Source of the DNA: Trinickia fusca
GTDB lineage: Bacteria; Pseudomonadota; Gammaproteobacteria; Burkholderiales; Burkholderiaceae
Length of the DNA stretch: 64,000 bases
Direction: 5' to 3'
Assembly: GCF_003628145.1 (NCBI RefSeq)
Contig: NZ_RBZV01000009.1
Span: 1 to 64,000 of the forward strand
Shown here: piece after piece, positions 43,982-53,636 of the stretch
Position numbering within the stretch: the first letter of the stretch is position 1
Layout: each line of letters opens with the position of its first letter
Position numbers and translations under genes: made by a program
The notes under the pieces: generated by a model
What the model was told of the DNA's origin: nothing
The model's input: the letters and a program-made list of their open reading frames with translations, nothing else
Database searches by the model: none

Positions 43982-44473
43982 ATGCTTGAACTCGATCACT
44001 TCGATTTGGCCTTGCTGGAGGTGCTACAGCGCTTCGGGCGAGCCACGCATCAGCAGCTCGGCGAGCGTGTGCCATTGTCGCCGTCGCAGATCGGGCGGCG
44101 CTTGCAGCGGCTGGAGGCAGCGGGCGTCGTCGACGGCTATCGCGTCGTGCTGCGGCCCGAAAAGCTCGGGCTCGGCGTGACGGCATTCACGAGCCTGAAG
44201 CTCAAGCATCACGGCGATTCGATCGTCGAGCAGTTTCAGCAGCAGATCGACGTGCTGCCCGAGGTGCTCGAATGTCATGCGGTGGTGGGCGACGCCGATT
44301 ACCTGTTGCGCATCGTCGCGCCCGATCTGAACGCGCTGTCGTCGTTCGTGATGAAGAAGCTCATGCGTGTGCCCGGGGTCGACAGCGTGCGCTCGAACAT
44401 CGTGCTCACGACGTTCAAGCGCAACGGGCCGCTGCCGCTCGGGCATCTGGCGCCGGGCACGGGCCCGGCGTAA
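43982..44473 (+). CDS. Lrp/AsnC-family transcriptional regulator
   Basis: 163 residues. N-terminal helix-turn-helix (LDHFDLALLEVLQRFGRATHQQLGERVPLSPSQIGRRLQRLEAAGVV) and C-terminal RAM effector domain (ECHAVVGDADYLLRIVAPD). ATG 43982 is chosen over a TTG at 43964. Divergent from phhA with about 140 bp between the starts; that gap contains an imperfect dyad TGCGACAATCACGCA (about 43937-43951). Regulation of phenylalanine hydroxylation in response to aromatic amino acids is the likely role, inferred from position. Confidence 0.92.
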   Translation: MLELDHFDLALLEVLQRFGRATHQQLGERVPLSPSQIGRRLQRLEAAGVVDGYRVVLRPEKLGLGVTAFTSLKLKHHGDSIVEQFQQQIDVLPEVLECHAVVGDADYLLRIVAPDLNALSSFVMKKLMRVPGVDSVRSNIVLTTFKRNGPLPLGHLAPGTGPA

Positions 44474-44482
44474 CGCGTTGAC

Positions 44483-45022
44483 TTACGCCGCTTGCTGGGC
44501 CGGCGCCGCGGCGGCGTTGAGCAGATCGACATACGCCACGGCCACGAGATCGGCTTGCTGCACACCGAGTTTAGCGAGCAGCGTGTGGGCTTCGGCTGTG
44601 CCATCGGCTTCGTCTTCGCCGGCTTCGAGCACGACTTCGAGCTCGACGAAATCGCCCAGACCGTCGACACGGTCCAGATGGACGCGCGTGCGGCCAACGA
44701 AATAGACCTGTCGCTCCTTGGTGACGATGCCGCGCGTCGTCAGCGCCGTCGCGAGCAGCGCGTGCATCGCTTCGGGATTCGTCACGGGGCTACGCGTGTA
44801 GTACGAGGCCTTCGGGCCGTCCCGGTCGTCGCGCTGATAGAAGATCAACTCGGCCGGTGTGCCGTCGTCGAACTGGCGCAGCTTCAGGCGTCCGCGCGGG
44901 ACGTCGTAGAAGAAATCCTGCTGGCGAAAGATCAGCGGTGCGTCGGTGGAGAGCACCGCGGCCCGTTCGCGTAGTTCGTCGAGTGCGCGGGCGCGGGCTT
45001 TGATTTCGATGTTGCGTGCCAT
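44483..45022 (-). CDS. CYTH-domain phosphohydrolase / class IV adenylate cyclase-like protein
   Basis: 179 residues. Starts MARNIEIKARA, the EIKAR form of the CYTH ExExK signature, with conserved charged strands (RLKLRQFDDGTPAELIFYQRDD, KERQVYFVGRTRVHLDRVDGLGDFVELEVVL). Members hydrolyse thiamine triphosphate or inorganic triphosphate, or make cAMP (CyaB); the activity here cannot be chosen from sequence. AGGAG lies 8 nt upstream. Convergent with the Lrp-type gene. Confidence 0.9.
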   Translation of the reverse strand: MARNIEIKARARALDELRERAAVLSTDAPLIFRQQDFFYDVPRGRLKLRQFDDGTPAELIFYQRDDRDGPKASYYTRSPVTNPEAMHALLATALTTRGIVTKERQVYFVGRTRVHLDRVDGLGDFVELEVVLEAGEDEADGTAEAHTLLAKLGVQQADLVAVAYVDLLNAAAAPAQQAA

Positions 45023-45215
45023 GTCGGGCTCCTGTCGTGAGCGTGAACGGGTAAGACGGGAACGGGATGGCCGCTCGATGCGCATCGCGTCGATGCGTCG
45101 AGATATCGAGCAGCCGCGGGGGACGGCGAGGAAATGCGAAAAACGAAAGAGACAGCGCGGCGCGCGCCGCTATGGCTAATCTAACAAAAAGCGCGGTTCC
45201 TTGGGGCCAGGTGCG

Positions 45216-46112
45216 TCAAATCGTCCATTGCGACTCGATCAGCTTGAAGGCCGCCGCAATCGCCGGCTCATCCAACCGGGCTGTCAGTGCTACGAACGTG
45301 AGCTCGGTGGGCACCGTGATGCCCTCGACGATCGTCAGCGCATGCGCGTGCGCCTCGGCGATCGCCGTGGCATCGCGCACCAGCGTCAGACCGACACCCG
45401 ATTTCACGAGATCGAGCATCGACGTCTCCTGATCGACTTCGGCCACCTTGACGGGTGTCGCGCCGGCGTCGGCGAAGCGCCGCGACAGCAGCCGATGATG
45501 CGCGGAGGCCGGCGGCGTCCAGATCCACGGCAGCGCAGCCAGCGAACGCCAGTCGCGCGCGCGGCTGACGCGATCCTTCCAGCCGGCCGGCGCGAGCACG
45601 CGGTATTGAAAGTGCGTGAGCGTCGCCGCATGGAAAAGGCCTTCCGGCATGCCTTCATCGAGCGGCTGCCCGATGTAGTAGCCCACGTCGAGTTCTTGCG
45701 CGCGGATTTGCTCGACGACCCAGCCCGACATGCCGTGCCGCAGTGCCGGTTCGATCTGCGGGTAGGTTTCGACGAGCTGTTTGAGGAACCCGCCGAGCCG
45801 CAGGAATTGGGGGTCGAGAATCGTGCCGATGCGCAGCCGCCCGCGTACCTCTTGACGCAACGCCGCGGCGGCCCGCTCGACATCGCCGGCCGCCGCAAGT
45901 GCACGCTCGGCGTGCGGTAGCAGCGCCTGGCCGTCGCGCGTCAGCACCAGCCCATGCGACGTGCGCGTGAACAGCGCAACGCCGAGCGTCTCCTGCAGGT
46001 TTTTCAGTTGCAGGCTGACGGCCGGCTGAGTCAGATGCAGTTGCGCGCTGGCGCGCGTCAGATTTCCCACGCGCGCGACCGCGACGAACGCGCGGAGCAG
46101 AGTCAGGTCCAT
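45216..46112 (-). CDS. LysR-family transcriptional regulator
   Basis: 298 residues. N-terminal winged helix ([44 protein letters not shown]) and a periplasmic-binding-like effector domain. ATG 46112 gives the standard LysR start; an upstream ATG at 46151 is in frame. It is divergent from the dehydrogenase gene at 46225, with a 112-bp shared promoter region, and so probably regulates the mmsA-like/GMC oxidoreductase pair. Confidence 0.94.
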   Translation of the reverse strand: MDLTLLRAFVAVARVGNLTRASAQLHLTQPAVSLQLKNLQETLGVALFTRTSHGLVLTRDGQALLPHAERALAAAGDVERAAAALRQEVRGRLRIGTILDPQFLRLGGFLKQLVETYPQIEPALRHGMSGWVVEQIRAQELDVGYYIGQPLDEGMPEGLFHAATLTHFQYRVLAPAGWKDRVSRARDWRSLAALPWIWTPPASAHHRLLSRRFADAGATPVKVAEVDQETSMLDLVKSGVGLTLVRDATAIAEAHAHALTIVEGITVPTELTFVALTARLDEPAIAAAFKLIESQWTI

Positions 46113-46224
46113 ACCCGCGATATTAGCGCCGCTTATAAAGCAGTTGAGCATAACTCATTGGATTTCGTGCCAGATGCCCGGGTACGCTTACCGGCAGATT
46201 CCCATCCCATTGCAGAGGGCATTC

Positions 46225-47742
46225 ATGAGCGAAGCAGATCAAAGCGGCGTGCGCGAGTTGACGCATTTCATCGGCGGGCGCAGCGTGGCCGGCCAGAGCG
46301 GCCGCGCGAGCGACGTATTCAATCCTGCGCTCGGCACTGTCGCGACCCGCGTGCCGCTCGCGAGCACGAGCGAAGTGTCGGCCGCCGTTGCCGCAGCCAA
46401 GGCCGCGTTCCCGGCCTGGAGCGAAACGGCACCGATCAAGCGCACTCGCGTGATGTTCAAGTTCAAGCAACTGCTGGATGCCCATCACGATGAGCTAGCC
46501 GAGCTCATCACGCGCGAACACGGCAAGGTGTTCTCGGATGCGAAGGGCGAAGTGATCCGCGGCATCGAGGTCGTCGAGTTCGCCTGCGGCATTCCGAATC
46601 TGCTTAAAACCGACTTCACGGACCAGATCGGCGGCGGTATCGACAACTGGAATCTGCGGCAGCCGCTCGGTGTCGTGGCCGGCATCACGCCGTTCAATTT
46701 CCCGATGATGGTGCCGTGCTGGATGTTCCCGATCGCGATCGCATGCGGCAACACGTTCGTGCTGAAGCCTTCCGAGCGCGATCCCTCGGTGTCGGGCAGG
46801 CTTGCTGAACTGCTCAAGGAAGCGGGTCTGCCCGACGGCGTCTTCAATGTCGTGCACGGCGACAAGGTAGCCGTCGATGCGCTGATCGAGCATCCCGACG
46901 TGGCCGCGCTCTCGTTCGTGGGCTCCACGCCGATCGCCGAATACATCCACACGGAAAGCACGCGGCGCGGCAAGCGCGTGCAGGCGCTCGGCGGCGCCAA
47001 GAACCATCTCGTCGTGATGCCCGATGCCGATCTCGACCAGGCCGTCGATGCGCTGATCGGCGCGGCTTACGGGTCGGCCGGCGAGCGCTGCATGGCGATT
47101 TCGGTCGCCGTCGCCGTGGGCCATATCGCCGACGAACTCATCGCGCGCCTCGTGCCGCGCGTGAAGTCGCTCAAGATCAAGAACGGCATGGAGCCCGATG
47201 CCGAGATGGGGCCGCTCGTGACGGCCGCGCATCGTGCCAAGGTGTCCGCCTACATCGACGCCGGCGTGGCGGCGGGTGCCAAGCTCGTCGTCGACGGACG
47301 CGATCATGCGGTGACCGGTCAACAGCAGGGTTTCTTCCTGGGCGGTTCGCTGTTCGACGACGTGACGACCGACATGAGCATCTACCGCGAGGAAATCTTC
47401 GGCCCGGTGCTGTGTATCGTGCGCGTGCCCGATTTCGCGAGCGCCGTGCAGCTCATCAACGCCCACGAATTCGCCAACGGTGTATCGTGCTTCACGTCCG
47501 ATGGCGGGATCGCGCGCGCGTTCGCTCGGCAAATCCAGGTCGGCATGGTCGGCATCAACGTGCCGATTCCGGTGCCGATGGCCTGGCACTCGTTCGGCGG
47601 CTGGAAGAAGTCGTTGTTCGGCGATCACCATGCCTACGGCGAAGAGGGCGTGCGCTTCTATACGCGCTACAAGAGCGTGATGCAGCGCTGGCCCGACAGC
47701 ATCGCAAAGGGCGCGGAGTTCACGATGCCCGTCGCGAAGTAA
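46225..47742 (+). CDS. mmsA: CoA-acylating methylmalonate-semialdehyde dehydrogenase family protein
   Basis: 505 residues, the usual MmsA length. Aldehyde-dehydrogenase fold with NAD segment [29 protein letters not shown], catalytic cysteine in [14 protein letters not shown], and the MmsA-typical C terminus ([26 protein letters not shown]). It oxidises methylmalonate or malonate semialdehyde to propionyl- or acetyl-CoA. GAGGG lies upstream of ATG 46225. The next gene is an alcohol oxidoreductase, so the pair may process an alcohol via its aldehyde rather than valine itself; mmsB is not adjacent. Confidence 0.92.
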   Translation: MSEADQSGVRELTHFIGGRSVAGQSGRASDVFNPALGTVATRVPLASTSEVSAAVAAAKAAFPAWSETAPIKRTRVMFKFKQLLDAHHDELAELITREHGKVFSDAKGEVIRGIEVVEFACGIPNLLKTDFTDQIGGGIDNWNLRQPLGVVAGITPFNFPMMVPCWMFPIAIACGNTFVLKPSERDPSVSGRLAELLKEAGLPDGVFNVVHGDKVAVDALIEHPDVAALSFVGSTPIAEYIHTESTRRGKRVQALGGAKNHLVVMPDADLDQAVDALIGAAYGSAGERCMAISVAVAVGHIADELIARLVPRVKSLKIKNGMEPDAEMGPLVTAAHRAKVSAYIDAGVAAGAKLVVDGRDHAVTGQQQGFFLGGSLFDDVTTDMSIYREEIFGPVLCIVRVPDFASAVQLINAHEFANGVSCFTSDGGIARAFARQIQVGMVGINVPIPVPMAWHSFGGWKKSLFGDHHAYGEEGVRFYTRYKSVMQRWPDSIAKGAEFTMPVAK

Positions 47743-47778
47743 GCCGATAACGAATCCCTCACTTCGACAGGGTGCGGC

Positions 47779-49485
47779 GTGACCAAACAAGCGATTCCCG
47801 AAGGCGAGTTCGATTACGTGATCGTCGGCGCGGGCACGGCCGGCTGCGTGCTCGCGAACCGGCTCAGCGAAGACGGCGATGTGCGCGTGCTGCTGATCGA
47901 AGCGGGCGGCAAGGACGACTATCACTGGATTCACGTGCCCGTCGGCTATCTGTATTGCATCGGCAATCCGCGCACCGACTGGCTTTATCGCACGGGCGCG
48001 GAGGCGGGCCTGAACGGCCGCTCGCTCGCCTATCCGCGCGGCCGCGTGCTCGGCGGCAGCTCGTCGATCAACGGCATGATCTACATGCGCGGGCAGCGCG
48101 AAGACTATGACGAGTGGGCGCGCGAGACCGGCGACGCCTCCTGGGCATGGGACGCGGTACTGCCCGTCTTCAAGCGTAGCGAAGATCATCACGGCGGCGC
48201 CAACGAATGGCATGGCGCGGGCGGGTCCTGGCGCGTCGAGAAGCAGCGCCTCAAATGGAAGGTGCTCGAAGCGTTTCGTGAAGCCGCGCAGCAAGCGGGC
48301 ATTCCGGCCACCGACGACTTCAATCGCGGCGACAACACGGGCGTCGGGTACTTCGAAGTCAACCAGAAACGCGGCATTCGCTGGAATGCCTCGAAAGCCT
48401 TTTTACGCCCCGCTACTACGCGGCCGAACCTGACCGTCGTCACGGGGGCGCAGGTGAGGCGCCTCACGTTCGACGGTACGCGCTGCACGGGCGTGGCGTT
48501 TCGTATCGGTACCGACGACGATGCGCGTGAGGTGGCAGTCAAGGCGCGGCTCGAAGTCGTACTGGCGGCGGGCGCCGTCAATTCGCCGCAGCTGCTCGAG
48601 CTCTCGGGCATCGGCGACGGCGCACGGCTGCAACGGTTCGGGATCGACGTCGTGAAGGACTTGCCCGGCGTCGGCGAGAATCTGCAAGACCATCTGCAGT
48701 TGCGCATGGCTTATCGCGTGCGTGGCGTGCGCACGCTGAACACGATGACGGCGCACTGGTGGGGCAAGCTCTGGATCGGCATGCAATATGCGCTCTGGCG
48801 CAGCGGCCCGATGTCGATGTCGCCGTCCCAGCTCGGCGCGTTCGCGAAGTCGTCGAATGGCGATGCATCGATTACGCGGCCCGACATCGAATACCACGTG
48901 CAGCCGCTGTCGCTCGATCGCTTCGGCGAGCCGCTGCATCGTTTCAATGCGTTTACGGCGTCGGCTTGCCACCTGCGGCCGACTTCGCGCGGCAGCATCC
49001 ACATCGAGTCGCCCGACCCGCATGCGCCGCCACTGATCGCGCCCAACTACCTGTCGACCGACTATGACCGCCGTGTCGCAGCGAACGCGCTGCGTCTGAC
49101 GCGGCGCATCGTGCAGGCCCCGGCGCTCGCGCGCTATGCGCCCGAAGAGATCCTGCCCGGCATACAGTTTCAAACCGAGGAAGAACTGGCGCAGGCGGCC
49201 GGCGCGATCGGCACGACGATTTTCCATCCTGTCGGGACCTGTCGCATGGGGGTGACCAATGATCCCGGCGCCGTCGTCGATTCGCGCCTGCGCGTGATCG
49301 GCGTGGCGGGGCTGCGCGTCGTCGATGCGTCGATCATGCCGCGAATCACCTCGGGCAACACCAATTCGCCGACGCTGATGATCGCCGAGCGCGCGAGCGA
49401 GATGATCCGCGCCGAGCGTCGCGCGCTGAACAAGGGGCGTTCGGGCGGGGCAGCGTATGAGGCAGCTACTGTGTCGGCGGGGTGA
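47779..49485 (+). CDS. GMC-family FAD-dependent oxidoreductase (choline/alcohol dehydrogenase-like)
   Basis: 568 residues, GTG start 36 bp after mmsA. FAD-binding YVIVGAGTAGCVLANRLSE at the N terminus, GMC signature 1 (GGSSSINGMIYMRG), signature 2 (GAVNSPQLLELSGIG), and the C-terminal catalytic His (HPVGTCRMG) and Asn (SGNTNSPT). It oxidises a primary alcohol to an aldehyde, which the neighbouring dehydrogenase could take further. Substrate not determined. The liv-type transporter that follows may import it. Confidence 0.92.
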   Translation: MTKQAIPEGEFDYVIVGAGTAGCVLANRLSEDGDVRVLLIEAGGKDDYHWIHVPVGYLYCIGNPRTDWLYRTGAEAGLNGRSLAYPRGRVLGGSSSINGMIYMRGQREDYDEWARETGDASWAWDAVLPVFKRSEDHHGGANEWHGAGGSWRVEKQRLKWKVLEAFREAAQQAGIPATDDFNRGDNTGVGYFEVNQKRGIRWNASKAFLRPATTRPNLTVVTGAQVRRLTFDGTRCTGVAFRIGTDDDAREVAVKARLEVVLAAGAVNSPQLLELSGIGDGARLQRFGIDVVKDLPGVGENLQDHLQLRMAYRVRGVRTLNTMTAHWWGKLWIGMQYALWRSGPMSMSPSQLGAFAKSSNGDASITRPDIEYHVQPLSLDRFGEPLHRFNAFTASACHLRPTSRGSIHIESPDPHAPPLIAPNYLSTDYDRRVAANALRLTRRIVQAPALARYAPEEILPGIQFQTEEELAQAAGAIGTTIFHPVGTCRMGVTNDPGAVVDSRLRVIGVAGLRVVDASIMPRITSGNTNSPTLMIAERASEMIRAERRALNKGRSGGAAYEAATVSAG

Positions 49486-49788
49486 CAAACCACTCGAACC
49501 ACTTAATTCGCTCGCGTGAGAAGGGAGCATGACAAATGGCGTGCCCGCTTCCCTTTGGGTTTGTCCTTACGCAATTAAGCACTAGTGCAAATCCCAATGA
49601 ATGCGCTGCATCAATGGGGAGACAATGCGCGAGGCCGCATGGTGCGGGGCGGACCTCCCCGCGTTGATGCACCATGCCAAAAGAAAGAAGGCGAGGTTCC
49701 GGCAACACGGAAACCTCGTGAAGCGTGCGATACGCCGACTCGGCGTGCACATAAGCGGTGTTTCGCCTGATTTCGCATGGAAGGGGAC
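49486..49788. other. Intergenic region upstream of the first liv-type operon, with nested hairpin
   Basis: 303 bp. It contains a palindrome GCACTAGTGC (49579-49588) and a nested stem-loop (49637-49677): outer stem GCATGGTGC with GCACCATGC, inner GGGG with CCCC. No T-tract follows. These may be an operator and a leader structure for the transporter operon. No gene is supported. Confidence 0.45.
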
Positions 49789-50568
49789 ATGATTCTCGGC
49801 GATACGATTCTCGAAACGCGCGGGCTGACCAAGGAATTCAAGGGCTTCACCGCTGTCAACGGCGTGAACCTGCGTGTGCGCCGCGGCTCGATTCATGCGC
49901 TGATCGGCCCCAACGGCGCGGGCAAGACCACCTGCTTCAATCTGCTTACGAAGTTTCTCGAACCCACCGCGGGCCAGATCGTCTTCAACAACGTCGATAT
50001 CACGCGCGAGCGTCCCGCACAGATCGCGCGGCGCGGCATCATCCGCTCGTTCCAGATCTCGGCGGTCTTTCCGCACCTCACCGTCCTTCAGAACGTGCGC
50101 GTAGGCTTGCAGCGCGCGCTCGGCACGACGTTCCACTTCTGGCGTAGCGAACGCACGTTGAAGCAGCTCGACGAACGCGCGCTCGAACTGCTCGCGCAAG
50201 TGGGCCTGACCGATTTCGCCGAGACGGCGACCGTCGAACTCTCGTATGGCCGCAAGCGCGCGCTCGAGATCGCGACGACGCTCGCGATGGAGCCCGAGCT
50301 GATGCTGCTCGACGAACCGACGCAGGGCATGGGGCATGAGGACGTCGATCGCGTGACGGCACTGATCAAGAAGGTGTCGGCCGGGCGCACGATCCTGATG
50401 GTCGAGCACAACATGAACGTCATCGCGGGCATCTCCGACACGATCACCGTCCTGCAGCGCGGCGAAGTCCTGGCCGAAGGCAGCTATGCGGAGGTATCGA
50501 AGAATCCGCTCGTGATGCAAGCCTATATGGGCAGTGCCGATGCGGCGCTGACGGGGACGCACGGATGA
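49789..50568 (+). CDS. livG: HAAT-family ABC transporter ATP-binding protein (LivG-like), cluster 1
   Basis: 259 residues. Walker A GPNGAGKTT, signature region VELSYGRKRALEIA, Walker B LMLLDEPTQGM, and the LivG-typical insert (RSFQISAVFPHLTVLQNV). Energises import of a branched-chain amino acid or a similar compound with LivF. ATG 49789 (MILGDTILETRGLTKEF) is preferred because AAGGGG precedes it; ATG 49777 is also in frame. Overlaps livF by 4 nt. Confidence 0.92.
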   Translation: MILGDTILETRGLTKEFKGFTAVNGVNLRVRRGSIHALIGPNGAGKTTCFNLLTKFLEPTAGQIVFNNVDITRERPAQIARRGIIRSFQISAVFPHLTVLQNVRVGLQRALGTTFHFWRSERTLKQLDERALELLAQVGLTDFAETATVELSYGRKRALEIATTLAMEPELMLLDEPTQGMGHEDVDRVTALIKKVSAGRTILMVEHNMNVIAGISDTITVLQRGEVLAEGSYAEVSKNPLVMQAYMGSADAALTGTHG

Positions 50569-51332
50569 ATCAAACGCAGCGCGAGAACGTCGAAGTCAAC
50601 GACGCGGCACAAGACACACGCGTGCTCGAGCCTGCGCTGACGATCGCAGGCCTGCAGGCGTGGTACGGCGAGTCGCACATCCTGCACGGCGTCGATTTGA
50701 ACGTGAACCGCGGCGAAGTCGTGACGCTGCTCGGGCGCAACGGCGCGGGCCGCACGACCACGCTCCGCGCGATCATGGGGCTCACGGGCCGGCGCACCGG
50801 TTCGATCCGCATCGGCGAGCGCGAGACGATCGACCTGGCGACGCACCGGATCGCGCATTGCGGCATCGGCTATTGCCCCGAGGAGCGCGGCATCTTCTCG
50901 AGCCTGTCGTGCGAGGAGAATCTGCTGCTGCCGCCGATGGTCGGCGATCCCGCTTATGCCATGTCGATCGACGAGATCTACGCGATGTTCCCGAATCTGC
51001 AGGAGCGCCGCATGAGCCAGGGCACGCGGCTCTCGGGCGGCGAGCAGCAGATGCTCGCGGTCGCGCGCGTGTTGCGCACCGGCGCGAACCTGCTGCTGCT
51101 CGACGAGATTTCCGAAGGGCTCGCGCCGGTCATCGTGCAAGCGCTGGCGCGCATGATCAATGCGCTCAAGGCACGCGGCTACACGATCGTGATGGTCGAA
51201 CAGAACTTCCGCTTCGCCGCACCGCTGGCCGACCGCTTCTACGTGATGGAGCACGGCCGCATCGTCGAGCATTTCGGCGCAAGCGAACTCGAAAGCAAGA
51301 TGCCGGCGCTGCACGACCTGCTCGGTGTCTGA
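50565..51332 (+). CDS. livF: HAAT-family ABC transporter ATP-binding protein (LivF-like) with Walker A Arg, cluster 1
   Basis: 255 residues. Signature RLSGGEQQMLAVARVL, Walker B LLLLDEISEGLAP, and LivF-typical GYCPEERGIFSSLS. The Walker A reads GRNGAGRTT: residue 63 is Arg (codon CGC at 50751-50753) where Lys normally binds the ATP phosphates. The LivF of the second cluster keeps the Lys. Either Arg replaces Lys functionally, or LivG alone hydrolyses ATP well in the heterodimer. A 30-residue N-terminal extension precedes the domain. Confidence 0.92.
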   Translation: MNQTQRENVEVNDAAQDTRVLEPALTIAGLQAWYGESHILHGVDLNVNRGEVVTLLGRNGAGRTTTLRAIMGLTGRRTGSIRIGERETIDLATHRIAHCGIGYCPEERGIFSSLSCEENLLLPPMVGDPAYAMSIDEIYAMFPNLQERRMSQGTRLSGGEQQMLAVARVLRTGANLLLLDEISEGLAPVIVQALARMINALKARGYTIVMVEQNFRFAAPLADRFYVMEHGRIVEHFGASELESKMPALHDLLGV

Positions 51333-51434
51333 CGGCGGGCGGCGCGTGGCGGACATCGCACGCGTCGTCGGCACTGCACGCATGTCTTTGCGTGATATCG
51401 CAAGAAAATCAATAACGCAACGAAGGAGATATCA

Positions 51435-52655
51435 ATGAAGATGAAGGTGCTCGCACGCGTTGTCCGTTCTCTCGCAGCAGGCGGGGTCGCGTTGGCTGCA
51501 GTATGTGGCGCGCAGCAGGCTCAAGCCGACGAGAACACCGTCACCATCGGCTTCATCACCGACTTGTCGGGCCTGTATGCCGACATCGACGGCAGCGGTG
51601 GCGCAACCGCCGTCAAGATGGCCGTCGAGGACTTCGGCGGCAAGGTCAACGGCAAACCGATCAAGGTGCTCGTCGCCGACCACCAGAACAAGGCCGACAT
51701 CGCGGCATCGACCGCACGCAAATGGATGGACACGGAAGGCCTCGACCTGCTGATCGGCGGCACGAACTCGGCCACGGCGCTGTCGATGAACGGCGTAGCG
51801 AAGGAGAAGAAGCGGCCGTTCATTGCGATCGGCGCCGGCACCGATGCGCTGACCAACGAGCAATGCACGCCTTATACGATCCACTACGCGTATGACACGA
51901 CGGCGCTGGCCAAGGGTACGGGCGCGGCGGTCGTGAAGAACGGCGGCAAGACCTGGTATTTCCTGACCGCCGACTACGCATTCGGCAAGTCGCTCGACAA
52001 GAACACGAGCGAGGTCGTCGAGAAGAACGGCGGCAAGGTGCTCGGCCGTTCGTTGCATCCGCTGTCGGCGTCCGATTTCTCCTCGTTCCTGCTGCAGGCG
52101 CAGGCGTCGAAGGCGCAGATCCTCGGCTTGGCCAATGCAGGCGGCGATACCGTCAATGCGATCAAGGCCGCAAAGGAATTCGGCATCACGAAGACGATGA
52201 AGCTCGCCGCGCTGCTGATGTTCATCGACGACGTGCATAGCGTGGGCCTGCCGTCGGCGGAGGGTCTGTTGCTGACCGACAGCTGGTACTGGGATCAGAA
52301 CGATGCGTCGCGCAAGTGGGCGCAGCGCTACTTCGCGAAGACGGGCAAGATGCCGTCGAGCCTGCAAGCGGCGGACTATTCGTCGACGATGGCGTACTTG
52401 AACGCCGTGAAGGCGGTGGGCTCGGTTGACGCCGACAAGGTCATGGCGCAGCTGAAGAAGACGAAGATCGACGACTTCTATGGGAAGAGCTACATCCGTG
52501 CAGACGGCAGCACGATCCACGACATGTACCTGTATCAGGTCAAGACGCCGGCCGAGTCGAAGAAGCCGTGGGACTACTACAAGCTCGTCGCGACGATTCC
52601 GGGCGACGAGGCATTCACGACGAAGGCCGAATCGCGCTGCGCGTTGTGGAAGTGA
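51435..52655 (+). CDS. HAAT-family periplasmic substrate-binding protein, cluster 1
   Basis: 406 residues. Signal peptide cleaved near AQADE; mature two-lobed receptor of the Leu/Ile/Val-binding group (VTIGFITDLSGLYADIDGSGG, TWYFLTADYAFGKSL, DSWYWDQNDASRKWAQRYF). It delivers substrate to the LivHM permease. The ligand is unknown; short aromatics, amides or alcohol-derived acids are as likely as leucine, given the neighbouring oxidoreductases. AAGGAG lies upstream of the ATG. A conserved palindromic element (52667-52715) follows. Confidence 0.94.
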   Translation: MKMKVLARVVRSLAAGGVALAAVCGAQQAQADENTVTIGFITDLSGLYADIDGSGGATAVKMAVEDFGGKVNGKPIKVLVADHQNKADIAASTARKWMDTEGLDLLIGGTNSATALSMNGVAKEKKRPFIAIGAGTDALTNEQCTPYTIHYAYDTTALAKGTGAAVVKNGGKTWYFLTADYAFGKSLDKNTSEVVEKNGGKVLGRSLHPLSASDFSSFLLQAQASKAQILGLANAGGDTVNAIKAAKEFGITKTMKLAALLMFIDDVHSVGLPSAEGLLLTDSWYWDQNDASRKWAQRYFAKTGKMPSSLQAADYSSTMAYLNAVKAVGSVDADKVMAQLKKTKIDDFYGKSYIRADGSTIHDMYLYQVKTPAESKKPWDYYKLVATIPGDEAFTTKAESRCALWK

Positions 52656-52666
52656 TGCGGTGTTCT

Positions 52667-52715
52667 GCATGGTGCCGTAGTCAGTGGTAAGTGCTAAAGC
52701 ACAACTACGGCCGAC
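52667..52715 (+). repeat. Palindromic intergenic element, copy 1
   Basis: CTGCATGGT-GCCGTAGT, inner hairpin GTGCT-AA-AGCAC, then ACTACGGC-CGAC. The outer stem GCCGTAGT/ACTACGGC and the inner stem form a cruciform-like fold. Copy 2 at 60259-60303 has the same outline, with compensating stem changes. It lies between the binding-protein gene and livH. Confidence 0.65.
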
Positions 52716-52751
52716 GGACTTTGGTATGGCTTTAACCAGGACGGCACGTTC

Positions 52752-53636
52752 ATGGACATCTTTGGCATTCCGTTGCCGGCGATGCTGAGTCAGCTGCTGC
52801 TCGGGCTCGTCAACGGGTCGTTCTATGCGATTCTGAGCCTTGGGCTGGCGGTCATCTTCGGCTTGCTCAACGTCATCAATTTCGCGCACGGCGCATTGTT
52901 CATGCTCGGCGCGATGCTGGCCTGGATGGGCTTCGCCTATCTGGGCCTGCCGTACTGGGCGATGCTCGTCCTCGCGCCGCTCGTCGTCGGTTTGTTCGGT
53001 ATCCTGATCGAACGGTCGATGCTGCGCTGGCTCTATCAGCTCGATCATCTGTACGGCCTGTTGCTGACGTTCGGCATCACGCTCGTCATCGAGGGGGTGT
53101 TCCGTTCGATCTACGGATCGTCGGGGCAGCCCTACGACGTGCCGGCCGCGCTGTCCGGCGCGACCAACGTCGGCTTCATGTATCTGCCCAACTATCGCGC
53201 TTGGGTGGTCGTGGCGTCGCTTGCGGTCTGTTTCGCCACCTGGTTCGTGATCGAGAAGACGCGCCTCGGTGCCTATCTGCGCGCAGGCACGGAGAATCCG
53301 AAGCTCGTCGAGGCGTTCGGCGTGAACGTGCCCGTCATGATCACGCTGACCTATGGCTTCGGCGTGGCACTGGCCGCGTTCGCGGGCGTGCTCGCGGCGC
53401 CCGTGATCCAGGTGTCGCCGCTGATGGGCCAGCCGATGATCATCACGGTGTTTGCCGTCGTCGTGATCGGCGGCATGGGCTCGATCATGGGTTCGATCGT
53501 GACGGGCCTCATGCTCGGCGTGATCGAAGGTTTCACGCGCGTGTTCTACCCGCAAGCCTCGGCGACGGTCGTGTTCGTCATCATGGCGATCGTGCTGCTC
53601 GTGCGTCCGGCAGGACTTTTCGGCAAGGAACGGTGA
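52752..53636 (+). CDS. livH: HAAT-family ABC transporter permease (LivH-like), cluster 1
   Basis: 294 residues, about eight membrane segments. LivH marks: GLVNGSFYAILSLGLAVIFGLLNVINFAHGALFMLGA at the start, the EAA-like loop TENPKLVEAFGVNV, and VVIGGMGSIMGSIVTGLMLGVIEG near the end. Forms the inner-membrane pore with LivM. Its stop overlaps the livM start (TGATG). Confidence 0.94.
   Translation: MDIFGIPLPAMLSQLLLGLVNGSFYAILSLGLAVIFGLLNVINFAHGALFMLGAMLAWMGFAYLGLPYWAMLVLAPLVVGLFGILIERSMLRWLYQLDHLYGLLLTFGITLVIEGVFRSIYGSSGQPYDVPAALSGATNVGFMYLPNYRAWVVVASLAVCFATWFVIEKTRLGAYLRAGTENPKLVEAFGVNVPVMITLTYGFGVALAAFAGVLAAPVIQVSPLMGQPMIITVFAVVVIGGMGSIMGSIVTGLMLGVIEGFTRVFYPQASATVVFVIMAIVLLVRPAGLFGKER

Noticed and set aside
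51432-53555. Very long antisense open frame opposite the binding-protein and livH genes
   Set aside because: Histidine/arginine-rich composition with no domain, fully opposite two well-supported genes; a GC-rich codon-bias shadow. The same applies to long antisense frames at 2819-4624, 11248-12927, 18178-19830, 24621-26420 and 46495-48294.
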